A stretch of DNA of 64,000 nucleotides, taken from positions 47,036 through 111,035 of the forward strand of contig JAWKNL010000022.1 in NCBI GenBank assembly GCA_041391725.1, read 5' to 3'. A program made the position numbers and the translations under genes. Position 1 is the first letter of the stretch; each line of letters opens with the position of its first letter. Shown here one piece after another: positions 53,395-61,300 of the stretch. This DNA is from JAGQVA01 sp041391725. Its GTDB lineage: Bacteria; Bacteroidota; Bacteroidia; J057. The notes beneath the pieces are model-generated. The model saw only the letters and a list, made by a program, of their open reading frames with translations. It searched no databases and was not told the DNA's origin.

Positions 53395-53402
53395 TATATT
53401 TG
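53395..53402 (+). promoter_or_regulatory. -7 box TATATTTG of the Rpn nuclease gene
   Basis: A perfect TAnnTTTG box 16 bases before ATG 53419, just after the terminator hairpin. This gene therefore has its own promoter, unlike the tightly packed cassette genes before it. Confidence 0.55.
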
Positions 53403-53418
53403 AATCAAATAGTCTCAG

Positions 53419-54240
53419 ATGAAATTCGCAGACGTTAAAAATGACATCGCTTTGCGAAAAATCTTCGGCAACCAGAACAAAAAGGAGGTGCTAATTTCCT
53501 TTCTGAACGCCGTTCTTGACTTCGAGGACAAACACAAAATCATGGACGTGAACATCCTGAACCCATACCAATTACCAAAGTTTCGGGACGGGAAGGCAAC
53601 CATTATTGATGTGAAAGCACGAGACCAAAGTGGTCGGGAATTTATCGTCGAGATGCAAGTTGCGGATGCACTAGGGTTTAGCAAGCGGGTGTTGTACTAC
53701 ACTTCGCAAGGCTATGTCAGTCAGATAGACCGGGGCGAATTTTACGACAGGCTGAACCCGACAATTTTTGTTGGCATTTTGGATTTTTCGTTGTCGAAGA
53801 ACCCAAAGTATATCAGTCGCCATCGGATTTTGGATGTTGAGACTGGAGAGAGGATCATGGAGGACATGGAATTCAATTTTATCGAACTGCCGAAATTCAA
53901 CGTGCAGCGAAAAGACCTAAAAACGCTTATCGAGAAGTGGATATTTTTCATCAAGGAAGCCGAAACGCTTGAAGTCATCCCGGAGGAAATTGATGACCCC
54001 GGATTGAGAACTGCGTTTGAGCAAGCAAATATTCAAACATGGTCGCCAGAAGAATTGGAGGCTTATGATTACGCTGGATTGCGAGAAACGGAAGATAGAT
54101 TGAGGCTTGAAAAAGCAAAAGCAGATGCAACAAAAGATAATCAAATGAAAATAGCAAAGCAGATGAAAAATAAAGGCATGGATAGTAAAACCATTGCCGA
54201 ACTCACCGATTTGACAGAAGATGAAATAAGAGAAATATGA
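53419..54240 (+). CDS. Rpn-family PD-(D/E)XK nuclease
   Basis: A 273-residue protein of the Rpn/transposase_31-like group. The N-terminal signature FADVKNDIALRKIFGNQNKK is followed by the nuclease core: Asp in ATIIDVKARDQSGREF and the E-x-Q of FIVEMQV, which form the metal site. The C-terminal third is a charged helix (LRLEKAKADATKDNQMKIAK) ending in a small MDSKTIAELTDLTEDEI domain. Rpn proteins stimulate RecA-independent recombination and some restrict phages. GC content is higher than in neighbouring cassettes, and it is not bounded by clean attC sites. Confidence 0.88.
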   Translation: MKFADVKNDIALRKIFGNQNKKEVLISFLNAVLDFEDKHKIMDVNILNPYQLPKFRDGKATIIDVKARDQSGREFIVEMQVADALGFSKRVLYYTSQGYVSQIDRGEFYDRLNPTIFVGILDFSLSKNPKYISRHRILDVETGERIMEDMEFNFIELPKFNVQRKDLKTLIEKWIFFIKEAETLEVIPEEIDDPGLRTAFEQANIQTWSPEELEAYDYAGLRETEDRLRLEKAKADATKDNQMKIAKQMKNKGMDSKTIAELTDLTEDEIREI

Positions 54241-54244
54241 AATG

Positions 54245-54363
54245 CCATGAACAACGCATCTACGCCCATGAGGTACGCCCCAATTGTTAGGACAGCAAAC
54301 CGCTGTTCCGTGGCGCTTTCATTGCTTCAGGTTACGCTTTTTTTCTTAACTTAATGACCGTGA
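54245..54363 (+). mobile_element. Short terminal-repeat element (MITE-like), copy in 54277-54363
   Basis: An attC-like start (ATGAACAACGCATCTACGCC) is followed at about 54277 by an 87-base element. Its left end (GCCCCAATTGTTAGGACAGC) is degenerate; its right end CTTAACTTAATGACCGTGA is the reverse of the terminal repeat TCACCCCCATTAAGTTAAG. The interior GTTCCGTGGCGCTTTC is shared with copies at 55988 and 58109. Confidence 0.6.
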
Positions 54364-54514
54364 AAGTGGCTTACGACCATGCACCTAAACCGTTGTCGCC
54401 ACCCACCGTTGTGCATCATGATAAATAGGCCTAAACAGTGCAAAATGACTTTAACATAAGACGACTTTATCGACCTGCGCAACCGACCGTAAAAAGGCAG
54501 GGCAAAGTGTTTCT

Positions 54515-55252
54515 TATCGGGAAGTTTCTCCAAACGACAGTCTCTCAAATATTATTTACTGCTATTGGGAATTGAAAACAGAAGAAAAACTCCAAGAACC
54601 TTTTACATACAGAGTGGTTGCTGATGGTTGCATTGATATTTTCTTTTCAGCTTGACAAGCCTTCAGAAAATTTCGTAATGGGATTTTGTAAAAAATATAC
54701 AGAGTTCCCACTTGACAATTCTTTTCATTATGTGGGTATTCGTTTTCTTCCGACAACGTTTCCTTCACTTTTTAACGTTGATGCAAAAGAATTGAGTAAT
54801 CGTTTTGAACGACTTGAAATAGTATTACACGAAACTTCTGCATTCATTACAGACAATTTTTCTGCTGCAGACGGCTTTGAAAAAATTAAATTCAGATTTG
54901 ATAAATACTTCACAAACATAGCGGCAAAAGCCAATACCGCTTTGGACAGCCGCTTTCAAAATGCCTTGAATATCATTCTAAAAAATTATGGGGTTGTAAA
55001 TGTTCAGACAGATTTAGACATCGGCTTAAGCCAAAGACAGTTAAGACGTTACTTTGAATTTTATATTGGCGATACAGCCAAAACATTCAGTCAGGTGGTG
55101 CGTTTCCAAACCATTCTGAATGCTAAACCTTCAACACAAAGTCTTAGACACAATAAAATATTCTTTGACCTTGGTATTACGACCAAGCCCATTTCATAAA
55201 GGAGTTTAAGAATTTCTATGGTGTTACACCCAGCAAAGCCTTTGGAAGATAG
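54515..55252 (+). pseudogene. AraC-type regulator, frameshifted
   Basis: The N-terminal region YREVSPNDSLSNIIYCYWEL and YRVVADGCIDIFF fits the DUF6597 ligand-sensing domain of AraC regulators. The frame changes near 54650, continues as LDKPSENFVMGFCKKYTEF through to QRQLRRYFEFYIG (helix-turn-helix), and changes again near 55185 before EFKNFYGVTPSKAFGR. At least two frameshifts and no intact start mean it is dead. It lies upstream of the VOC gene, as AraC genes often do. Confidence 0.75.
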
Positions 55253-55329
55253 AATGTCCGTTTTTTACAAGGCTATGGTTTTTAGCGCTTGTAATTTTGC
55301 CTCATCATCAACTTAAAAACGGATAAGAT

Positions 55330-55710
55330 ATGAAACTCAACGCAGGTATACTTACAGAAAAGTTGGCAGAGAGTAAGGCTTTCTACACTGACAAATTAGG
55401 ATTTGGAGTAACATTTGAAAACGAATTTTACCTTTTGTTACATACGCCTAATCGACAGGCTGAACTTAGTTTTTTGTTACCCCATCACCCAACACAACAA
55501 ACATTTTTTCATCAACCGTTCAATGGACAAGGTATGTATCTAACCATAGAAGTAGATGACGTGGATACGATTTACAATCAACTGAAAAAGAACGGAGTTG
55601 AAATCAAAGTTGAATTAAGAGATGAGCCTTGGGGCGACAGGCATTTTGCTATTCAAGACCCTAACGGAATTGGTATTGATATCGTTAAGTATTCACCACC
55701 CCAGGAATAA
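55330..55710 (+). CDS. VOC-family protein (glyoxalase/bleomycin-resistance fold)
   Basis: A 126-residue protein with the paired beta-alpha-beta-beta-beta units of the vicinal oxygen chelate fold: AESKAFYTDKLGFGVTFENE in the first half and LTIEVDDVDTIYNQLKKNGV plus FAIQDPNGIGIDIVKY in the second. Metal-ligand candidates are the His in the LLLHTP strand and the C-terminal Asp. The reaction is unknown. It is probably translated with the following TfoX-like gene, whose ATG is 5 bases after the stop. Confidence 0.8.
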   Translation: MKLNAGILTEKLAESKAFYTDKLGFGVTFENEFYLLLHTPNRQAELSFLLPHHPTQQTFFHQPFNGQGMYLTIEVDDVDTIYNQLKKNGVEIKVELRDEPWGDRHFAIQDPNGIGIDIVKYSPPQE

Positions 55711-55714
55711 GGTT

Positions 55715-56083
55715 ATGGAAACGAAAAATAGCTTGATAGGAGCAAAAAACTTAGGGGCAACAATAATAAAGAGATTAAATGAAATTGGTGTTTATTCGCT
55801 TGCAGACCTGGCAGAATTTACTTCTGTAAAGGCGTACAAGAAAATATGCGAACAAGATCCGGGAAAGACATTTCCTGTTTGCTATTACCTGTATTCACTT
55901 GAAGGGGCAATGCTTGACGTACACTGGGGCGACTTACCAACGGATTTAAAATCAGATTTATTAAAACAGGTCGCCGATAAAGCCCCCGCCCCAATGGTTA
56001 GGACAGCAAACCTCTGTTCCGTGGCGCTTTCGTTGCTTCAGGTTACGCATTTGCTTATCTTAATGGCGGTGGACAATGGATAA
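55715..56083 (+). CDS. TfoX C-terminal domain protein with element-derived tail
   Basis: The natural part is residues 1-91: GAKNLGATIIKRLNEIGVYS and DLAEFTSVKAYKKICEQDPG, the helix-hairpin TfoX_C domain seen alone in many bacteria. A short mobile element has entered at about 55988, so the frame runs on through it (APAPMVRTANLCSVALSLLQ) to a stop at 56081, replacing the native C terminus. Another in-frame start from 55622 lies inside the VOC gene and is not used. It overlaps the next gene start by a few bases. Confidence 0.68.
   Translation: METKNSLIGAKNLGATIIKRLNEIGVYSLADLAEFTSVKAYKKICEQDPGKTFPVCYYLYSLEGAMLDVHWGDLPTDLKSDLLKQVADKAPAPMVRTANLCSVALSLLQVTHLLILMAVDNG
55988..56072 (+). mobile_element. 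Short terminal-repeat element (MITE-like), copy in TfoX gene
   Basis: An 85-base element with the same interior (GTTCCGTGGCGCTTTCGTTG) and right end (CTTATCTTAATGGCGGTGG) as the copies at 54277 and 58109. The left end is degenerate (GCCCCAATGGTTAGGACAGC). It truncates the TfoX-like gene and ends 3 bases before ATG 56076 of the next gene. Confidence 0.62.
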
Positions 56084-56903
56084 TCACACCTTTCAAGAAA
56101 TAATTAGCATAGGCAATGAGAACGAAATAGACATCAAAAAATCTGAACCCATGGACCGAAGAGAATTTACAAAAGGAGTTTTAGCAACAGTAGCAAGTTT
56201 TGCTTTAATAGACGCGCTATTTGCATGTAATGCCTTTGGAAGAAATATTAAACCTATAACTGACCATTGGGCTATTAAACTGAATGAATTCTGTTCCGAT
56301 TTAAAGACAGACTCAATATCCACCATTCAATGGCAACAGAAGATTGAAGAACTTTACTCGAAGGTTGAACTTGAAGAAATATTAAAATTCATTGACTTTG
56401 AAAACCTGATTAAGGGATTTGAATATCCTGATTTGGGTGTTTCAACGAAACCTATAAAGTTCCCCAAACTTGACGGACTTCCTGAAAAGACTGCGTTTGT
56501 CAAGAAAATTTTTGGAATGAAGAAAGATAGAGCCATTATACCACACGGGCACAGCAATATGGCGTCTGCTCATTTGATCCTTGAAGGTGAAATGCACTTA
56601 AGACATTATGAGAAAATTCACCAAGACGGCCAAAGCTTGATTATCAAACCCTCAATTGACCGAATCGCAATAGTTGGAGAAAGCTCTTCCATTTCTGATG
56701 AAAAAGATAATGTCCATTGGTTTATTGCCAATACTGAAACTGCTTTCATGTTTGATGTTATCATGCTAGACCTAAACGATAAAAGTTACAACATACACAA
56801 TCTTGATATTTACGAATCAGAAGACTTGAAAGACGGAACGCTTAAAGTTCCCATTCTAGATGTTCAAACTGCTTTGAAAAAATATGGAAAACAACACCAT
56901 TAA
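56076..56903 (+). CDS. Cupin-like protein with possible Tat signal
   Basis: A 275-residue protein. MDRREFTKGVLATVASFALI at residues 26-45 looks like a twin-arginine-type signal (one R pair, then a hydrophobic stretch), so the functional start may be ATG 56151; ATG 56076 gives a 25-residue extension. Residues 145-200 have a cupin core: IPHGHSNMASAHLILEGEM, with two His that could bind metal, and the later DNVHWFIANTE strand. The reaction is unknown. It directly follows a mobile element. Confidence 0.68.
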   Translation: MDNHTFQEIISIGNENEIDIKKSEPMDRREFTKGVLATVASFALIDALFACNAFGRNIKPITDHWAIKLNEFCSDLKTDSISTIQWQQKIEELYSKVELEEILKFIDFENLIKGFEYPDLGVSTKPIKFPKLDGLPEKTAFVKKIFGMKKDRAIIPHGHSNMASAHLILEGEMHLRHYEKIHQDGQSLIIKPSIDRIAIVGESSSISDEKDNVHWFIANTETAFMFDVIMLDLNDKSYNIHNLDIYESEDLKDGTLKVPILDVQTALKKYGKQHH

Positions 56904-56960
56904 AACAAAAACGCACTACAACAACGACTATAGGGCTTACCCTTCGGGATACGCACCATG

Positions 56961-56978
56961 GCCCAACTGTTGGGCTTA
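56961..56978 (+). other. attC-like core opening cassette 9
   Basis: GTTGGGCTTA at 56969 is complementary (9 of 10) to TAACCCCAAC at 58093, so it opens the S41 peptidase cassette. Together with the preceding bases it forms a GCCCAAC/GTTGGGC palindrome, suggesting another collapsed site. Confidence 0.6.
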
Positions 56979-57119
56979 ATTCCCCATATCAGAGAACTGA
57001 TTAATTTCTCAAGCTAACGACAAAGAGAGGGAAAATCAGGGTGAAAAGTGTGTCAACCACCATACACTTCAACTGTCCAACCATCAATCAAATAATTTGA
57101 TGTTAGTCAAAATTCAAAT

Positions 57120-58091
57120 ATGGAAGGAAGATTACAATCAAAATTAGCAGTTTCATTAGTAGCGATACTAACTCAGCTTGTCTTAGGATGTACTTCCCGG
57201 GAGAATTTGTCCAATAATGAAAAATACGTGATACAGGCCTTTGACAGCATTGAAGTGTATTCACGGCACCGGTTAACTTTCAATTTAGATTCGTTAAAAA
57301 CTCAGGTATTAAACCAAATCTCAGATTCTACCTCGCATGAAGAAGTGATTAAACTATTGGAATATGCCATCAAAACCATAGACAGGCACAATTATATAAT
57401 TACCGCTGAGAAATTCCATCAAATGAACACGGGTACCAATTCGGAAGTTCTCATGAATCCCTATCCATTTCAACATAAAATGCTGCAACAAAAATATGCT
57501 TACATTTCTTTGGATGGATTTATTGGTGTTGACTCTATGTCAGCAAAAAATTATACAGACAGCCTGCAACGGAGTATTCAGCGGCTCTATAATCAGCAAC
57601 CCAAAGGCTGGATCATAGACTTAAGAAATAATACGGGTGGTTGGATATATCCGATGCTTGCCGGCTTGGGTCCGCTTCTTGGTTCGGGAATAAAAGCATT
57701 TGAAATTTCAGGAAATCAGGTATTAGAAGAGTATTATTTCTATAAAGACACTTCAGACTTCCTGTTACTTTCAGATAGTATTTGGTTTTTTGAAAATCAT
57801 TTGCCTTTGGCTGTCTTAGTATCTGAAGAAACAGGCAGTGCTGGTGAACTACTCACTTTGTCATTTAGGGGAAACACTAAGACAGCAATCATAGGGACAC
57901 CTACTGCAGGGTTTAGTACAGGACTTAGAGGTTTTATAATGCCTGACAGTACCCAAATCTGCGTTACCAATTGCATAATGACCGACCGAAATAAAAAAGG
58001 TGATGGTGGAAGAATACCTCCTGACATAATAGAATACGACCCGATACAAATGTTTGAGCAAGCGTATAAATGGATAGAGAGTAAAGAATAA
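57120..58091 (+). CDS. Cassette 9: S41-family peptidase, lipoprotein
   Basis: A 323-residue protein with a lipoprotein signal (LAVSLVAILTQLVLGC, Cys 24). Residues 165-300 form the S41 (C-terminal-processing peptidase) core: GWIIDLRNNTGGWIYPMLAG, VLVSEETGSAGELL with the catalytic Ser in GSAGE, and IIGTPTAGFSTGLRGF. The N-terminal half lacks a PDZ domain. It should sit in the periplasm or outer membrane and cleave peptides; the substrate is unknown. The cassette spans 56969-58102 and ends at an interrupted attC site. Confidence 0.85.
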   Translation: MEGRLQSKLAVSLVAILTQLVLGCTSRENLSNNEKYVIQAFDSIEVYSRHRLTFNLDSLKTQVLNQISDSTSHEEVIKLLEYAIKTIDRHNYIITAEKFHQMNTGTNSEVLMNPYPFQHKMLQQKYAYISLDGFIGVDSMSAKNYTDSLQRSIQRLYNQQPKGWIIDLRNNTGGWIYPMLAGLGPLLGSGIKAFEISGNQVLEEYYFYKDTSDFLLLSDSIWFFENHLPLAVLVSEETGSAGELLTLSFRGNTKTAIIGTPTAGFSTGLRGFIMPDSTQICVTNCIMTDRNKKGDGGRIPPDIIEYDPIQMFEQAYKWIESKE

Positions 58092-58092
58092 C

Positions 58093-58310
58093 TAACCCCA
58101 ACATTGCATCAATCCTATTAAGATAAGCCCCCAGACTCCACCGATTTAGGTGGGTAGTGAGCATAGGGTCGAAATACCCTGGCGCCTTTCGTGTTCGTTG
58201 ATTCAGGTTATGTTTTTTTTCTTAACTTAATGGCGGTGAACATTGTGTATGATGTCCAAGCCTCCCATTAGGTCGGCACGCCACATACACCAACCGTTGG
58301 TTGCAAGCCT
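58093..58310 (+). other. attC-like site between cassettes 9 and 10, with an element inside
   Basis: R'' TAACCCCAAC at 58093 and R' GTTGGTTGCAAGCCT at 58296. The R' core is complementary (13 of 15) to AGGCCTGTAACCAAC at 60181. GTGTATG pairs with CATACAC once the 131-base element is removed. Confidence 0.75.
58109..58239 (+). mobile_element. MITE-like element with target duplication inside attC
   Basis: The left end is TCAATCCTATTAAGATAAG; the right end read backward is TCACCGCCATTAAGTTAAG. The flanking ACATTGCA (58101) and ACATTGTG (58240) are an 8-base target duplication with two changes. No coding sequence. The insertion point is 6 bases past the AAC of R'', the same offset as in four other sites. 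Confidence 0.8.
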
Positions 58311-58312
58311 AA

Positions 58313-59182
58313 ATGAAGACTTCAGAAACAATGGAAGTGCCAACTAAAAAAATATCACGATTGCAGAAGGATGGGATGACCTATACCATTCTAAAACCGA
58401 ATTTCCCCATTTGTAGTTATGTAGATCACTTTATGGTAGCAAAAGGCCATCCTTTGTTTTTAGAAGAAAGATTATTTCCGGGTAATAAAGTGGAGCTTTT
58501 CGTTAATTTAGGTAGCCGGAATGAGTGTCAGTTGGCGACTTCCAATCAAAAATTTGTTTTTACAGATACCATACTTTCTGGATTGAGGTCTTCATATTTA
58601 AGAATTTTTCCTGGAGAATATTTTTTTATAGCAGGCATACGCTTCACACTGTTTGGATTTAATCAACTATTGCACATACCAGCCAATGAAATTACTGATG
58701 CAAACTATTGTGCGTCAGATGTCTTAGGCAAGGAAATAGCATCCATGAGACAAAAGCTTGGTGAACAAAGTGATGATGTTCAAATACTAAATATCCTGGA
58801 ACAATGGATGGAAAGCAAGCTTTCTGGTACTAACTCAATCACTAAATCATGGCAAAGGATTTCATTAAGTTTGCAGTTTGATAAAAGTCTAAATCAAGAC
58901 TCACTTTCTGAATTAATGGGATATTCTCACAAGCATTCTATTCAGTTAGTAAAAAAAATGGCTGGGCTTTCGCCCAAAATTATCCAGAGGATTTATCGCT
59001 TAAATTCTATTTTTGACCAAATTCACCAATCTCCCAGTCCAGATTGGCAGTCCATCTGTTATTACAATGGTTACTTTGACCAAAGCCATTTTATCAAAGA
59101 TTTTAAATCATTTACTGGTTTTACTCCAACTGAAATTTTGGCTCAAAAGCCCAAAGATTTTGAATTGAAACAACTGAGGTAA
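58313..59182 (+). CDS. Cassette 10: AraC-family transcriptional regulator
   Basis: A 289-residue regulator. Residues 20-150 form a DUF6597-like sensor domain (YTILKPNFPICSYVDHFMV, PGEYFFIAGIRFTLFG). Residues 200-280 are the AraC helix-turn-helix pair: LSELMGYSHKHSIQLVKKMA and CYYNGYFDQSHFIKDFKSFT, ending GFTPTEILAQ. It probably controls itself and the hydrolase gene that follows 52 bases later. It lies directly after the interrupted attC site, with ATG 58313 next to the R' core. Confidence 0.85.
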   Translation: MKTSETMEVPTKKISRLQKDGMTYTILKPNFPICSYVDHFMVAKGHPLFLEERLFPGNKVELFVNLGSRNECQLATSNQKFVFTDTILSGLRSSYLRIFPGEYFFIAGIRFTLFGFNQLLHIPANEITDANYCASDVLGKEIASMRQKLGEQSDDVQILNILEQWMESKLSGTNSITKSWQRISLSLQFDKSLNQDSLSELMGYSHKHSIQLVKKMAGLSPKIIQRIYRLNSIFDQIHQSPSPDWQSICYYNGYFDQSHFIKDFKSFTGFTPTEILAQKPKDFELKQLR

Positions 59183-59234
59183 GTTTTTTACAATGAGATT
59201 GCTGTTGGTGTACCTTATTTTGGATTAAAAAAAT

Positions 59235-60170
59235 ATGGGTACGAGACAAAGACAACTATACACCAAGAATGAGAATGCATTTCATGCAGTAAAAGGGTTT
59301 CAAAAGAAAGATTATTTTATTCCCATTAACAAGTTTGAAACCAAAGTTAGGATTCAATCTTCAGGGCAAGGAGAGCCATTACTGTTCATCCCCGGAGGTC
59401 CGAGTAGCGGAACTATTTGGACAGAATTGGTTTGCCACTTACCTGATTATCATTGTTTGTTGATAGATCGCCCCGGAACAGGCTTAAGCGACCCCATTCG
59501 CTATCAGAATCTTAACAATGGACGCCTAAGCGATATAATCACCACCACTATTGATGAAGTATTACAGTATTTTAACCTTCCCCAAATCAACGTGATCGGT
59601 TCTTCTTTTGGTGGTTATTGGGCACTCAAATACAGTGTTCATAGACCTGAAAAAGTCAAAAGACTTGTTCTTGAAGGGTGCCCGGCTTTCATCGAGGGAT
59701 ATAAGATTCCTCCTTTTATGAAAATAATGACCCAACCCCTTATGAAGTGGCTGATCCCCAAACTACCTACCACCTTGGCTTTCTCGAAAAAACTTCTAAT
59801 GGATATGGGGCATACTCCAGAAGTTGTCAATAGTCTGATACCCAGGGAATATTTCAACTGGTACATTAGCATGTGTAATAATACCATTACCTTGAAAAAT
59901 GACTTACAAGTCATTAATAAAGCTATGAAAGGCGGTAAAGTTGATCCGCAATATTATCTCAGAGATCATGAACTATGCGAAATAAAGGCTCAAACGTTGT
60001 GGTTGTGGGGGAATAATGATCCATTTGCCTCAGCAGAAACTTGCAAGAGAGTAAATGATATCATGAGCAACTCAAAGACGATGTTTTTTGAAAATAGCGG
60101 GCATTTACCATGGATGGACGATCCAAAAACTCATGCTAAGGTAGTGCAAGATTTTTTTCAAAATGCATAA
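59235..60170 (+). CDS. Cassette 10: alpha/beta hydrolase
   Basis: A 311-residue hydrolase. The oxyanion segment is FIPGGPSSGTIW, the LLIDRPGTGLSDP strand follows, the nucleophile elbow is VIGSSFGGYWAL with Ser, the Asp is in LWGNNDPFASAETCK and the His is in NSGHLPWMDDP, giving a complete catalytic triad. It resembles haloperoxidase/epoxide-hydrolase-like esterases; the substrate is unknown. It ends the island: R'' AGGCCTGTAACCAAC follows at 60181. Confidence 0.85.
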   Translation: MGTRQRQLYTKNENAFHAVKGFQKKDYFIPINKFETKVRIQSSGQGEPLLFIPGGPSSGTIWTELVCHLPDYHCLLIDRPGTGLSDPIRYQNLNNGRLSDIITTTIDEVLQYFNLPQINVIGSSFGGYWALKYSVHRPEKVKRLVLEGCPAFIEGYKIPPFMKIMTQPLMKWLIPKLPTTLAFSKKLLMDMGHTPEVVNSLIPREYFNWYISMCNNTITLKNDLQVINKAMKGGKVDPQYYLRDHELCEIKAQTLWLWGNNDPFASAETCKRVNDIMSNSKTMFFENSGHLPWMDDPKTHAKVVQDFFQNA

Positions 60171-60180
60171 AGAAACGAAA

Positions 60181-60240
60181 AGGCCTGTAACCAACATCAC
60201 CCCACCCCCATTAACTTAAGCCCAGACTCTGTCCTAAGGC
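60181..60240 (+). other. Last attC R'' half-site with terminal-repeat insertion
   Basis: AGGCCTGTAACCAAC at 60181, complement of the cassette 10 start, is followed 6 bases past AAC by CCACCCCCATTAACTTAAG, the left end of the mobile element family. The rest of the element is not recognisable; the array ends here. Confidence 0.65.
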
Positions 60241-60301
60241 AATAAGGTGCTAGATCGTAATCGAATTTGTATTCTTTAATGGTGCATACAAAATTCAGCG
60301 A

Positions 60302-60832
60302 TTATCTTTCTGTCTTCAAATCGAAAGCCAGGCCAACCAGATATGAATCGAATCCAAAGATAGGCTGAGGGCGATTTAATATTTCGTGAGCAATTAATCC
60401 TAATTGACCAAAGACTCCTTTCACTACCCGAAACTCCAAATTACCTCCATATGAAATATATAGTAGCCCTGGTTCTTTTTTTACATCGCCTAAAAAAGCG
60501 CTAACACTATAATTTCCCCAATTAATTCCTGCTTCGAAATATAATTTCAATGGGCCATTCAGCAACCCCCAACGTCCGAATGGTCCCCAGATTCTCATGT
60601 ATTCAGGGCTCGTTGCCAAATTACTGTAAAATATATGTTGGATTTTCAATCCAACGGCCCAATTCCGTTTGAGAAGAAGGCCAACAGAATTACGAAAAGC
60701 AAGTTCTTTCTGCAATCCAAATTCAGAATTTTGAACATAGCTTCCTCCTATTTCACCGAAATATCCACTTATCTGGCCACATGAATCCTTGCAAAGGAAA
60801 AAAGGGATAAACAATAATAAGCAAATTCTCAT
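60302..60832 (-). CDS. Hypothetical outer-membrane beta-barrel protein
   Basis: A 176-residue protein with a signal peptide (ICLLLFIPFFLC then KDSCGQ). The mature part alternates aromatic and polar residues (YFGEIGGSYVQNSEFGLQK, LYFEAGINWGNYSVSAFLG) and ends YLVGLAFDLKTER, which suggests a small 8-strand outer-membrane barrel. No family was recognised. It lies on the opposite strand to the island. Confidence 0.62.
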   Translation of the reverse strand: MRICLLLFIPFFLCKDSCGQISGYFGEIGGSYVQNSEFGLQKELAFRNSVGLLLKRNWAVGLKIQHIFYSNLATSPEYMRIWGPFGRWGLLNGPLKLYFEAGINWGNYSVSAFLGDVKKEPGLLYISYGGNLEFRVVKGVFGQLGLIAHEILNRPQPIFGFDSYLVGLAFDLKTER

Positions 60833-61192
60833 TGTTAATCATCAATTGTGGGAAAAGAATCAAGCGCAATTAATAAAAGCTCATTTAGAAAGAATATCCC
60901 AAAATAATGGGTCAAAATTCAGCTAAGAACACACTACCAGACAATTTGAATTGCGCCCGTTTCCCTCTTACTCTATCTGCAAACCCTGTTTAAACAAAAA
61001 TCTAAACCACAAACTTAATCCAGCCACACAATTTACCGGTTGAGTTGTGCCGGGGAGGCAAAGGCCTATTGTAAACTTCTACTCGTTCGCTTGATTTTGG
61101 GCCGCTATTCCGCTCTATCTACCTATTTTGGGTAGATAAAGCGGATTAGTGTGGGTTTTTGTGTTATATCTCTATTATTTCATACCCAGACC
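60833..61192. other. Intergenic region with a hairpin and a dispersed repeat
   Basis: About 360 bases without a gene. A strong hairpin lies at 61110-61144 (CCGCT/AGCGG outer and ATCTACC/GGGTAGAT inner stems around TATTTT). CACACAATTTACCGGTTG at 61025 recurs with one change at 48000 inside junction unit copy 4, so this is another dispersed element. Confidence 0.5.
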
Positions 61193-61300
61193 CGCAAACA
61201 TCTTTTTACCACGCTGATAACTACCGAAGGCGCTGCCGAAAACACAAACAGAATCAACCATATCGATCAGGTCGTAGTGCTGGAAGATTTGTTTTGTTAA
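61193..61300 (+). pseudogene. Remnant of an AAA ATPase C terminus
   Basis: An open stretch of 35 codons reads RKHLFTTLITTEGAAENTNR and then INHIDQVVVLEDLFC plus a stop. The pattern of an ITTxG turn followed by a V-x-L-x-DLF end is typical of the C terminus of Bacteroidota archaeal-type AAA ATPases. No start or upstream part of the gene remains, and it overlaps the end of the convergent S41 gene by 4 bases. Confidence 0.5.

Noticed and set aside
55622..55714. Longer start for the TfoX-like gene
   Set aside because: It overlaps the VOC gene in another frame and has no similarity to TfoX proteins, while ATG 55715 lies right after the VOC stop.
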